NCBI GenBank assembly: GCA_026400815.1
Contig: JAPLOI010000084.1
Coordinates: 60,995-124,994, forward strand
Source of the DNA: Alphaproteobacteria bacterium
GTDB taxonomy: Bacteria > Pseudomonadota > Alphaproteobacteria > Acetobacterales > Acetobacteraceae
DNA: 64,000 nucleotides
Direction: 5' to 3'
In this document: piece by piece, positions 38,036 to 48,030 of the stretch
Layout: each line of letters opens with the position of its first letter
Position numbering within the stretch: position 1 is the first letter of the stretch
Notes under the pieces: model-generated
Told to the model about the DNA's origin: nothing
Databases searched by the model: none
The model's input: only the letters and a program-made list of their open reading frames with translations
Program-made: the position numbers and the translations under genes

Positions 38036-40075
38036 ATGACCACCCGCAGGAGTTTCCTCGCTGCCAGCGCGGCCTTCGCCGCCGTCGCAGCCCCCACGGT
38101 CGAGGCGCTCGCCCAGGCCGTCTCGTCCAAGAGCACGTTCGACCAGTCCGGCCTCGTCGGCAAGCTGGAAGGCCCCAGCCAGGCCACCGCGATTCCCGGC
38201 AGCTTCAAGGAAGCGCCGCAGCTCGCCGCCCTGGTGCAGCAGGGCCGCCTGCCCCCCGTCGCCCAGCGCCTGCCCAGTGAGCCGCTGGTGCTGAAGCCGC
38301 TCGAATCCACCGGCAAATACGGCGGCACCTGGCGCCGCGCCTTCATCGGCCCGTCGGATGGCGAGAACGGCAACCGCATCATGGCCAGCGACAAGCTGCT
38401 GTTCTGGGACCCCACCGGCAGCAAGATCGTCCCCAGCGTGTGCAAGGCCTACGAGCTGTCGAAGGACGGCCGCACCACCACGCTGTTCCTGCGCAAGGGC
38501 ATGAAGTGGAGCGATGGCGCCCCCTTCACTGCCGATGACTTCGTGTTCTGGTACGAAGACATGTACCTCAACAAGGACATCGTGCCGAACCCGATCGCCG
38601 ACATGGCGGCCGGCGGCAAGCAGGGCAAGCTGGTCAAGATCGACGAGACCACGATCCAGTTCCAGTTCGAGAACCCCTACTTCCTGTTCCCCTCCATGCT
38701 CGCCGGCGACACGCTGATCGGCGGCGGCCAGGCGGTGCGCCAGTCCGGCGGCAACAGCTTCGGCGCCTATGCGCCCGCCCACTATCTCAAGCAGTTCATG
38801 GCCAAGTACAGCTCGGAAGCGGAGGCCAACGCGAAGGCCCGCGCCGCCGGCTTCGACAACTGGGTGCGCATGCTCCATGTCCGCAAGGACTGGCAGCTGA
38901 ACCCGGAACTGCCTACGCTCGGCCCGTGGCGCACCGTGCGCCCGATCAACACGCCAACCTGGGTGATGGAGCGCAACCCGTTCTACTACGTGGTGGATAC
39001 CGACGGGAACCAGCTGCCCTATATCGACAGCGTGGTGATGACGCTGGCCGAGAACATCGAGGTCGCCAACCTGCGCGCCATGGCCGGCGAGTACGACCTG
39101 CAGGAACGCCACATGGATCTCGCCAAGCTGCCGGTGATCCTGGAGAACCGCGACCGCGGCAAATACGACGTGCATTTGGATCTCGCCTATAACGGCGCGG
39201 ACACCACGCTGCACGTCAACATGAACCACACCGCCGATGCCGAAGTGGGCAAGTGGCTCGCCAATGCCGATTTCCGCCGCGCCCTGTCGCTGGGCATCGA
39301 CCGCGAGCAGCTGAACGAGACCTTCTGGCTCGGCCTCGGCACCCCCGGCTCCACCGCGCCGGCGGAAGCGATGCCCGAGAGCCCCGGGCCGGAATGGCGC
39401 AAGAAGTGGTCGGTGCTGGATGTGGCGCAGGCCAACAAGATGCTCGACGCGCTAGGCCTCACCAAGAAAGACCGCGAGGGCTACCGCCTGCGCACCGATA
39501 ACGGCCAGCGCCTGATCATCCAGCTGACCGCCATCAAGGCCTTCATGGACTGGCCGGCGCATTCGCAGATGATCGCGCAGCAGTGGCGCAAGATCGGCAT
39601 CTTCGCCGACGTGAAGGAGCAGGAGCGCGGGCTGGCCTTCCAGCGCGTGCTCTCCGGCGAGCACCACATCCTGGTCTGGACCAATGGCGGCACCGAGCTG
39701 CTGTACCTCTACCCCTCCTGGGCCCTGCCGGTGGATATCGCCAACGGCGCCTATGGGATCGAGCATGCGCGGTGGTACGCCTCCAACGGCGCCCAGGGCA
39801 CCAAGCCCTCCGACCCGCACATGCTGAAGGCGCTGGAGCTGTTCCGCTCCGCCGCCGGCATGGATGAGGAGGCGCGCAACAAGAACGCCCAGGAAATCTG
39901 GAAGATCATGGTGGACCAGCAGTTCCACATCGGCGTCTGCGGCCAGTCCCCGGCGCTGATGGGCGTGCGGTTGGCAAGCCGCAGGCTGGGCAACATCCCG
40001 GGCCGCGTCTGCATCGCGCAGCATTGCCGCACCCCGGGCAGCTCGCACCCGGCGACGTGGTTCTACAAGGCCTGA
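38036..40075 (+). CDS. peptide ABC transporter substrate-binding protein, tandem copy 2
   Basis: A 679-residue close paralogue of the preceding gene, colinear along its whole length. The Tat signal TTRRSFLAASAAFAAVAAP is a better consensus than in copy 1. Shared landmarks include LVGKLEGPSQATAIPGSF, NLRAMAGEYDLQERHMDLA and LGIDREQLNETFWLGLGTPG. The pair arose by tandem duplication and probably feeds one permease with two ligand specificities (inference). Repeat copy C lies between it and the permease. Confidence 0.9.
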   Translation: MTTRRSFLAASAAFAAVAAPTVEALAQAVSSKSTFDQSGLVGKLEGPSQATAIPGSFKEAPQLAALVQQGRLPPVAQRLPSEPLVLKPLESTGKYGGTWRRAFIGPSDGENGNRIMASDKLLFWDPTGSKIVPSVCKAYELSKDGRTTTLFLRKGMKWSDGAPFTADDFVFWYEDMYLNKDIVPNPIADMAAGGKQGKLVKIDETTIQFQFENPYFLFPSMLAGDTLIGGGQAVRQSGGNSFGAYAPAHYLKQFMAKYSSEAEANAKARAAGFDNWVRMLHVRKDWQLNPELPTLGPWRTVRPINTPTWVMERNPFYYVVDTDGNQLPYIDSVVMTLAENIEVANLRAMAGEYDLQERHMDLAKLPVILENRDRGKYDVHLDLAYNGADTTLHVNMNHTADAEVGKWLANADFRRALSLGIDREQLNETFWLGLGTPGSTAPAEAMPESPGPEWRKKWSVLDVAQANKMLDALGLTKKDREGYRLRTDNGQRLIIQLTAIKAFMDWPAHSQMIAQQWRKIGIFADVKEQERGLAFQRVLSGEHHILVWTNGGTELLYLYPSWALPVDIANGAYGIEHARWYASNGAQGTKPSDPHMLKALELFRSAAGMDEEARNKNAQEIWKIMVDQQFHIGVCGQSPALMGVRLASRRLGNIPGRVCIAQHCRTPGSSHPATWFYKA

Positions 40076-40083
40076 GCGTGACG

Positions 40084-40202
40084 GGAGAAAGAAAGCAAAA
40101 CAACTTTCTCCGATGTGCCTCGACTCTCCAACCAGGGGGTCGAGGCATTGATCGCCTGCGTCAGATGAAGTTTTTTTGCTTCTGTTTGTTCACAAAAAGA
40201 AG
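40084..40202 (-). repeat. composite palindromic repeat, copy C (one half degenerate)
   Basis: The right half is canonical: GAAGTTTTTTTG then hairpin CTTCTGTTTGT/ACAAAAAGAAG (40179-40189, 40192-40202), one mismatch. The left half has decayed or been replaced: it keeps GAAAGCAAAACAACTTTC but its hairpin is GGAGAAAG/CTTTCTCC (40084-40091, 40104-40111). Orientation is opposite to copies A and B. It separates the second binding protein from its permease genes and could limit read-through. Confidence 0.7.
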
Positions 40203-40229
40203 ACACTCCCTTCCTTCCGGGCTTCCCGC

Positions 40230-41219
40230 ATGATCGCCTTCATGACCCGTCGCCTGCTGCTGGGCGTGATGACCATCTGGCTCATCTCGATCCTGTCGTT
40301 CATCATCATCCAGCTGCCGCCGGGTGATTTCGTCGATGCCTACATCGCCCAGCTCTCCTCCTCCGGCAGCCAGGTCTCGGCGGCGGAGGCGGAAAATTTG
40401 CGCCAGCTCTACGGCCTCGGCGAGCCGTTCTACGTGCAGTACGGCAAGTGGCTGGCCCGCATCGTCACCGGCGATTTCGGCGAGAGCATGGAGTGGCGCC
40501 GCCCGGTCACGGAAGTGATCGGCGACCGCATCTGGCTCACGCTGCTGCTCAGCTTCGCAGCCCTCCTGGTCACCTGGGGGCTCGCCTTGCCGATCGGCAT
40601 CTTCTCCGCCGTGCGGCAGTATTCCTTCGCCGACTACGCCTTCACCCTGGTGGGCTTCATCGGCATCGCGGTGCCGAACTTCCTGCTGGCGCTGGTCATC
40701 ATGTATTTCGCCTTCGTCTGGTTCGGCGCCAGCGTGGGCGGGCTGTTCTCCGCCGAGATGGCCCTCGCCCCGTGGAGTGCCGCCAAGGTGTGGGACCTCA
40801 TCAAGCACCTGCCGCTGCCCGCCCTCATCCTCGCCCTCGGCGGCACCGCCCAACTCATCCGCATCATGCGCGCCAACCTGCTCGATGAGCTGCGCCGGCC
40901 CTACGTCGTCACCGCGCGAGCCAAGGGCCTGTCGGAGGCGCGGGCGATCATCAAGTATCCCGTGCGTGCCGCGCTGAATCCGTTCGCCAGCAACATCGCC
41001 TACCTTTTCCCGTACCTCGTCAGCGGCTCGATCATCGTCTCCATCGTGCTCGGCCTGCCCACGGTCGGCCCGCTGCTGGTCAAGGCGCTGGTGGCGCAGG
41101 ACATGTTCCTGGCCGGCACCATCGTGCTGCTGCTGGGGGTGATGACCGTGGTGGGCACCTTCATCTCCGACCTCGTGCTGATGTGGGTGGACCCCCGTAT
41201 CCGCCACCAGATGGATTGA
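40230..41219 (+). CDS. peptide ABC transporter permease (DppB-like)
   Basis: A 329-residue membrane permease. MTRRLLLGVMTIWLISILSF gives the first helix, FYVQYGKWLARIVTGDFGES is the conserved periplasmic segment, and VVTARAKGLSEARAIIKYPVRAAL is the EAA loop. ATG 40230 is used; ATG 40242 (MTRRLLL) is equally plausible and neither has a strong ribosome-binding site. An upstream in-frame ATG lies inside the repeat and is rejected. Confidence 0.9.
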   Translation: MIAFMTRRLLLGVMTIWLISILSFIIIQLPPGDFVDAYIAQLSSSGSQVSAAEAENLRQLYGLGEPFYVQYGKWLARIVTGDFGESMEWRRPVTEVIGDRIWLTLLLSFAALLVTWGLALPIGIFSAVRQYSFADYAFTLVGFIGIAVPNFLLALVIMYFAFVWFGASVGGLFSAEMALAPWSAAKVWDLIKHLPLPALILALGGTAQLIRIMRANLLDELRRPYVVTARAKGLSEARAIIKYPVRAALNPFASNIAYLFPYLVSGSIIVSIVLGLPTVGPLLVKALVAQDMFLAGTIVLLLGVMTVVGTFISDLVLMWVDPRIRHQMD

Positions 41220-41223
41220 GCCG

Positions 41224-42316
41224 GTGGCACAGATCGATTCCGAAAAATACGCCGTCGCCACCCAGCTCCAGCTGACCTGGTGGCGCTTCCGGCGGCACAA
41301 GCTGGCCATGATCAGCCTGGTGCTGCTGGTGCTGGTGTACCTGCTGGCGATCTTCGCCGATTTCCTAGCAACGCAGGATCCGCACGCCACCGATGCCCGC
41401 ACCAGCTACATCGCACCGCAGCCGATCCAGTGGTTCGACGACAACGGCTTCAATCCGCACGTGTACGGGATCAAGGGCGTGCGGGACATGAAGACCTTCA
41501 AGCTGGTCTACACCGTGGACCCGAACCGCCGCGTCTATATCGACTTCTTCGGCCAGGGCTACGAGTACAATTTGTTCGGCCTGATCCCGACCAAGGTTCA
41601 CCTGATGACCTTGCGCAACGCTGAACGCGGCGACGGCATCTACATCCTGGGCACCGACCTGCTGGGGCGCGATTTGTGGTCGCGGCTGATGGTGGCCACG
41701 CGCGTCTCGCTCACCATCGGCCTTGTGGGCGTATCGATCTCGCTGTTCCTCGGCGTGCTGTTGGGCGGCATCTCCGCGGTCTATGGCGGCATCGTGGACA
41801 CCATGATCCAGCGCACTATCGAGGTGATCCGCTCCATGCCCACCATCCCGCTCTGGCTCGGGCTGGCCGCGGCCTTGCCGAACAACTGGAGCGTGCTGCA
41901 GGTCTATTTCGCCATCACCATCATCATCTCCCTCCTGGCCTGGACCGACCTCGCCCGCGTGGTGCGGGGCAAGTTCCTTGCGCTGAAGGAGGAGGATTTC
42001 GTGATGGCCGCGGAACTCGCCGGCGCATCACAAGGAAGAATCATCTTCCGCCACATGCTGCCCAGCTTCGCCAGCCACATCATCGCCGCCGTCAGCCTCG
42101 CCTTGCCCGCCATGATCATCAGCGAGACGTCGCTGAGCTTCCTGGGCCTCGGCCTGCGCCCGCCGGCGATCAGCTGGGGGATCCTGTTGCAGGATGCCCA
42201 GAACATCCAGACCCTGGCGCTGGCACCGTGGCTGCTGATCTCCGCCATTCCCGTGGTGGTGGTCATTCTCGCGTTCAACTTCCTGGGCGACGGCCTGCGT
42301 GATGCGGCGGACCCCT

Positions 42317-42324
<8 letters not shown>
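41224..42324 (+). CDS. peptide ABC transporter permease (DppC-like, long N-terminal insert)
   Basis: A 366-residue permease starting with GTG 41224, 4 nt after the previous stop. After the first helix (LAMISLVLLVLVYLLAIFADFL) it carries about 100 extra residues, probably periplasmic (PQPIQWFDDNGFNPHVYG, RRVYIDFFGQGYEYNLFGL), before the typical ILGTDLLGRDLWSRLMVATRVSL. Such an insert occurs in DppC relatives paired with large binding proteins. The EAA loop is EEDFVMAAELAGASQGRIIF. Confidence 0.9.
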
Positions 42325-43341
<1,017 letters not shown>

Positions 43342-43345
<4 letters not shown>

Positions 43346-44382
43346 GCGAGACGATCCCCCCTGAAACAATCCTGGAGGTTTCGAACCTCAAGAAGCACTT
43401 CCCGATCCGCCGCGGCCTGCTGCGCAAGGTGGTGGGCCAGGTGAAGGCGGTGGATGGCGTGTCCTTCTCCATCCGCAAGGGCGAGACCCTGGCGCTGGTG
43501 GGCGAAAGCGGCTGCGGCAAGACCACGGCGGCGCGCTGCATCCTGCGCGCCTACGCGCCCACGGGCGGTGCGATCAAGTTCAAGGTGGAGGGGCGCGAGG
43601 TCGATCTCGCCGCCCTGTCGCGCAGCGAGTTGCGGCCGCTGCGCCGGCACATCCAGATGGTGTTCCAGGACCCCTACTCCTCGCTCAACCCGCGCATGGT
43701 GGTGGGCGACATTATCGGCGAGCCGCTGCTGATCAACGGCATGGGTGACGCGGTGGCGCGGCGGAAGCGCGTGGAAGAGTTGATGGAACTCGTTCAGCTG
43801 CCACGCGCCTACTACAACCGCTTCCCACATGCCTTCTCCGGCGGGCAGCGGCAGCGCATCGGCATCGCGCGGGCATTGGCACTCAATCCCACGCTGATCG
43901 TGGCGGATGAGCCCGTTTCGGCGCTGGACGTTTCCGTGCAGGCGCAGGTGCTCAACCTGATGCTGGACCTGCAGGACCAGCTGGGGCTGACCTACCTGTT
44001 CGTGGCGCATGATCTCAGCGTGGTGAAACACGTCAGCGACCGGGTGGCGGTGATGTATGTCGGCCGCATGGTGGAGTTGGCGGAAACGGAGGCGTTGTTC
44101 GAGCGGCCGCTGCATCCGTACACGGAGGCGCTGCTCTCGGCGGCCCCCACCCCGGTGCCAGGTGCGGTCAGCAACCGGATCGTGCTGGAACGCGAGATCG
44201 CCGATCCGGCCAACCCACCGCCGGGCTGCGCGTTTCATCCGCGCTGCCGCTATGCCGTGGATGCCTGCCGGGCCGTGGTGCCGGAGATGACAGAGGTGCA
44301 GCCTGGGCGGTTCGTGGCCTGCCATCGGGCGGCGGAACTGACACTGGCCGGCGTGGGGGCGGTGGAGCACGTGGTGGATTGA
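43342..44382 (+). CDS. peptide ABC transporter ATP-binding protein (DppF-like)
   Basis: A 346-residue partner ATPase in ATGA overlap with the previous gene. Walker [25 protein letters not shown], signature [15 protein letters not shown] and Walker [14 protein letters not shown] are intact; the C-terminal Cys-rich segment is [16 protein letters not shown]. Last gene of the second importer. Confidence 0.92.
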
Positions 44383-44409
44383 GCCACGGTCAACGCGCGA
44401 GGTTGGGCC

Positions 44410-45099
44410 ATGTATTTCCCCGCGGCGGCCGATAACATCCATCTGCTGACCGCCACCACCGCGTTCGGCTCGCTGGCGGTGCCGGCATCTGCCGTTTCTG
44501 GCCTGCGCAACCTGGTGCTGATCTGCTTCACCAACCGCTCCGGCTCCTGGCTGCTGGCAGACCTGCTGCAAACGACGAAGCAGTTCCGGGTGCTCGGCGA
44601 GTGCCTGAACGGCAACGAGCTGGCCCCTATTGTCCAGGCCCGGCGCATCCGCAGCTTCGCCGGGTTCTTCGAGCAGTTCGTTGTGCCGGAAGCGGTGGAC
44701 GGCAATGTGGTGCTGAAATGCGCGGTGCCGCACCTGGAGATCCTCGGCCAATCCGGCGTGTTGGAGCACCTGGGCGATCGGGTGCGCTACGTGCATATCG
44801 AGCGGCTTGATCGGCTGGCACAGGCGATCTCCTGGGAGATTGCGGCACAGACACAGCACTGGAGCTCCCATCGGGCCCACCTGCCCGCACCGGAGCCGGT
44901 GTTCCGGCGCGAGGCGATTGGGGCAACGATTGAAACCTTCGCGGAATGCAATCGGCAGTTCGACCAGTTCTTCGGCCATAACGGGCTTGTGCCGCACCAC
45001 GTGACCTATGAGGCGCTGGTGCAGAACCCATCCGCGGTGGCGGAAGCGGCGGTGGCCGGCATCCTGCCCGCGGGCGTGGGGTGGATCCGGCGCGGGTGA
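44410..45099 (+). CDS. Stf0-type sulfotransferase, probably frameshifted near the 3' end
   Basis: 229 residues. NLVLICFTNRSGSWLLADLL is the PAPS-binding 5'-phosphosulfate loop of Stf0 sulfotransferases, and VRYVHIERLDRLAQAISWEI matches the family's second conserved region. The frame stops early at 45099 after GWIRRG. One frame over, the DNA continues GVDPARVTFQRQ and NADWRRRYLEG to a stop at 45161, which fits the expected end of Stf0 proteins (RQxxxxxxxWRxRY). A one-base deletion near 45075-45090, real or a sequencing error, explains this. Substrate unknown. Confidence 0.7.
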   Translation: MYFPAAADNIHLLTATTAFGSLAVPASAVSGLRNLVLICFTNRSGSWLLADLLQTTKQFRVLGECLNGNELAPIVQARRIRSFAGFFEQFVVPEAVDGNVVLKCAVPHLEILGQSGVLEHLGDRVRYVHIERLDRLAQAISWEIAAQTQHWSSHRAHLPAPEPVFRREAIGATIETFAECNRQFDQFFGHNGLVPHHVTYEALVQNPSAVAEAAVAGILPAGVGWIRRG

Positions 45100-45223
45100 C
45101 GTTCCAGCGCCAGGCGGGCGCGCGCAATGCAGATTGGCGGCGGCGTTACCTGGAGGGCTAGGCGCAGCTTGACCGGCGGCGCCCGCGGGCGGAACCTTCG
45201 TGCATCGGCGAGGGGAACGGGAC

Positions 45224-46825
45224 ATGAAGCGGCGCAGCATCCTGGCTTCGGCAGCGGCCCTTGCAGGAGGACTGGGGGCGGGCGGGCTCGCCATGCCGCG
45301 CATTTCGGCGGCAGCGGGTAGCCGTGTGCTGAAGTTCGTGCCGCAGGCGGACCTGGCACTGCTGGACCCGATCCAGACCACGGCCTTCGTGACGCGCAAC
45401 CATGCGCTGCTGGTGTTCGATACGCTGTATGGCGTGGATGCCAACTGGAAGGCGCAGCCGCAGATGGCGGCCGGCCATGTGGTGGAGAATGACGGCAAGA
45501 CCTGGAAGATCACGCTGCGCGATGGGCTGCGCTTTCATGACAACACGCCGGTGCTGGCGCGGGACGTGGTGGCGAGCCTGCTGCGCTGGGGCAAGCGGGA
45601 CAGTTTCGGCCTGGCGCTGATGGCGGTGACTGAGGAGATCAGCGCGCTTTCGGACAAGGTGGTGCAAATCCGGCTGAAGAAGCCGTTCCCGCTGCTGCCG
45701 GATGCACTGGCCAAGACTGGGGCCAACATCTCCGCGATCATGCCGGAGCGGCTGGCGGCGACCGATGCCTTCGCGCAGGTCTCGGAGATGGTGGGCTCCG
45801 GCCCGTTCCGCTTCCTGGCCGGGGAGCGGGTGCCGGGGTCCAGGGTGGTGTACGAGAAGTTCGCGGGCTACGTGCCGCGGCCGGATGGCGTGCCCAGCCT
45901 GATGGCCGGGCCGAAGGTGGTGCATTTCGAGCGGGTGGAATGGATCACCATTCCCGATGCCGCCACCTCGGCCGCCGCACTCCAGTCGGGCGAGATCGAC
46001 TGGTGGGAGCAGCCGACCACCGATTTCCAGCCGCTGCTGAAGCGCAACGGCAACATCGCCGTGGAGGTGACGGATGCCACCGGCGGGTACGGGATCGTGC
46101 GGTTCAACTTCACCACGCCGCCCTACGACAACCCGGCGATCCGGCGCGCGGCGCTGGCGGCGGTGAGCCAATCCGATGTGATGCAGGCGATTGCCGGGAC
46201 GGATCCGGCGATGTGGCGCAACAATGTCGGCTTCTTCCTGCCCGGCACGCCGATGGCCAGCGATGTCGGCCTGGAGGCGGTGCGCGAGCCGCCGGACCTG
46301 GAGCGGGCGAAGAAGATGCTCGCCGAGTCCGGCTACAAGGGCGAGAAACTGGTGTTCCTGGTGGCGACCGATTTGCCGAGCCTGAATGCGCAGGGCCAGG
46401 TGGTGGCGGATGCGTGGAAGAAGATCGGGCTCAACGTGGATCTGCAGATGCTGGACTGGGGCACGGTGATCCAGCGGCTGCCGAGCCAACAGCCGGTCGA
46501 CAAGGGCGGGTGGAACGCGTTCAGCAACTCCACCGCCGGGGTGAACACGTTCAATCCAGCGGCGCACAACTACATCCGCGGCAGCGGCAAGAGCGCCACT
46601 TTCGGCTGGGCCGATATCCCGAAGCTGGAAGAGCTGCGCAACGCCTGGTTCGATGCGCCGACGGTGGAGGCGCAGGCGGCGATCTGCCGGGAGATGCAGC
46701 GCGTTTCGTTCGAGACGGTGCCGTTCATCCCGACCGGAGTCTACTACCAGCCGACGGCGTATCGGAAGTCGCTGGCCGATGTTCGGCGGGGGTTCCCGCA
46801 GTTCTATGGGGTGCGGCGTACGTAG
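45224..46825 (+). CDS. orphan ABC transporter substrate-binding protein (family 5)
   Basis: A 533-residue binding protein with a Tat-like leader (KRRSILASAAALAGGLGAGG). VLKFVPQADLALLDPIQTTAFVTRNHALLVFDTLYGVD is the standard N-terminal fold, followed by KTWKITLRDGLRFHDNTPVLARDVVA. ATG 45224 has AGGGGAACGGG upstream. No permease or ATPase genes follow. It may use the importer encoded immediately upstream (inference) or act elsewhere. Confidence 0.88.
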   Translation: MKRRSILASAAALAGGLGAGGLAMPRISAAAGSRVLKFVPQADLALLDPIQTTAFVTRNHALLVFDTLYGVDANWKAQPQMAAGHVVENDGKTWKITLRDGLRFHDNTPVLARDVVASLLRWGKRDSFGLALMAVTEEISALSDKVVQIRLKKPFPLLPDALAKTGANISAIMPERLAATDAFAQVSEMVGSGPFRFLAGERVPGSRVVYEKFAGYVPRPDGVPSLMAGPKVVHFERVEWITIPDAATSAAALQSGEIDWWEQPTTDFQPLLKRNGNIAVEVTDATGGYGIVRFNFTTPPYDNPAIRRAALAAVSQSDVMQAIAGTDPAMWRNNVGFFLPGTPMASDVGLEAVREPPDLERAKKMLAESGYKGEKLVFLVATDLPSLNAQGQVVADAWKKIGLNVDLQMLDWGTVIQRLPSQQPVDKGGWNAFSNSTAGVNTFNPAAHNYIRGSGKSATFGWADIPKLEELRNAWFDAPTVEAQAAICREMQRVSFETVPFIPTGVYYQPTAYRKSLADVRRGFPQFYGVRRT

Positions 46826-46870
46826 CGTCCTATTCGATACGAATCTACCCACATTAATGGTGAGCAACTG

Positions 46871-46899
46871 TTGGCATTTCGCATTAGGTTGGATACCAT
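46871..46899 (+). promoter_or_regulatory. sigma70-like promoter before the OLD/TOPRIM pair
   Basis: TTGGCA (46871-46876), a 17-nt spacer and TACCAT (46894-46899). The start of transcription would be near 46906, leaving a 39-nt leader with GGAG at 46932-46935 before the ATG at 46945. Confidence 0.45.
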
Positions 46900-46944
46900 C
46901 GCAACAAGCGAATATCCAACCCCACCTGACTGGAGTACGCAGAC

Positions 46945-48030
46945 ATGCGCCTTTCCCGCATACACGCCAAGAACTACCGCACCCTCCAGAACGTTATCAT
47001 ACCATTTCAGTCAAATTTCTGCACTATTTCTGGACACAATAATGCAGGGAAATCTTGCGTGGTTCGGCTCGTTTTGCACCTTCTACACAACAACGAGCGC
47101 AACTGGAGAAATGATGATTATAAAATCAATTACGATGAGGATAAAACAAAATGGGCGAAAGACTCGAACGACATAGAAATTGAATATAATATAACCCTGT
47201 TCAAAGATGATGACTCCGCATTGACAAGTTTGCTGGAGCGTCTATCTGGAACCGTATTTGGAAACGAGATTAATATTATAATTAAATTTAACGTAAATAA
47301 AGATAATGAAATTTCATCTTATACTATTGCTAACGGAAATACTTTAGACCCACTATCACATCGTAACTTCATAAAAGAACTACGTTCATCGAATAATTTA
47401 ATATCGCACAACTCCACAGAGCGCACTGCCGAGTATTATTATGATAAGGGAAAATTTTTGATAATGTATGATTATTTACTCTCTCCTAAAGACCGCGCGA
47501 CAATGGCACGCGCTGAAGGTGAGTTGCAGAAGCAAGCAAAGAAAATGGCTCGCGACCACAAAGCCGCCCTCAATTCTATGCTTGGAAAACTCAAAGATAA
47601 GTTCGATGTTGAATTTTCCGTTCCTGAATTCTATTCTTCACATAAGATGCCCCTTACAATCAATCTTCGAGATCGTAGTGTGGAGGTCCCTTTAACAAGT
47701 TGGGGTAGCGGAACGCAGAACCGGACACACATCTTGCTATCCGTCCTTGGCGCTGCCAGAATCCGCAGTAAAGAAGCAATAGAAAGCCGCACCACCCCTA
47801 TTGTTCTCGTCGAAGAACCCGAAAGCTTCCTCCATCCCTCTGCGCAGGCCGAGTTCGGCTCCGTTCTGCAGTCACTTTCAGACGACAATGCCGTACAGAT
47901 TATCGCGTCAACGCATAGCCCGTTCATGTTGAATCAATCGCATCCCTCATCAAATATTCTTCTTAAAAGAAATTACCATCGAGGAATAATATTAGATACT
48001 ATTGTTGAGGATACTTCTGGCACCGACTGA
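46945..48030 (+). CDS. OLD-family AAA/ABC-type ATPase
   Basis: A 361-residue ATPase, the N-terminal half of an OLD-type nuclease. MRLSRIHAKNYRTLQNVIIPF and Walker A GHNNAGKS (30-37) open it; an ABC-like signature region SWGSGTQNRTHIL lies near residue 251; Walker B IVLVEEPESFLHP is near 286; ASTHSPFML near 321 supplies the switch His. Base composition is far more AT-rich than all neighbours. It ends at TGA, immediately followed in the same frame by the ATG of the TOPRIM gene. Family members cut DNA and protect against phage, with ATP binding gating a TOPRIM nuclease. Confidence 0.85.
   Translation: MRLSRIHAKNYRTLQNVIIPFQSNFCTISGHNNAGKSCVVRLVLHLLHNNERNWRNDDYKINYDEDKTKWAKDSNDIEIEYNITLFKDDDSALTSLLERLSGTVFGNEINIIIKFNVNKDNEISSYTIANGNTLDPLSHRNFIKELRSSNNLISHNSTERTAEYYYDKGKFLIMYDYLLSPKDRATMARAEGELQKQAKKMARDHKAALNSMLGKLKDKFDVEFSVPEFYSSHKMPLTINLRDRSVEVPLTSWGSGTQNRTHILLSVLGAARIRSKEAIESRTTPIVLVEEPESFLHPSAQAEFGSVLQSLSDDNAVQIIASTHSPFMLNQSHPSSNILLKRNYHRGIILDTIVEDTSGTD

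Noticed and set aside
35579..39229. Very long minus-strand open frame (about 1216 codons) opposite the two tandem binding proteins
   Set aside because: Mirror of high-GC codon usage: the plus strand encodes two clear family 5 proteins with signal peptides, and the antisense translation is Gly/Ala/Val-rich without recognisable motifs.
40176..40229. Upstream start for the second DppB-like permease (MLLFVHKKK)
   Set aside because: This segment is the right-hand hairpin of repeat copy C.
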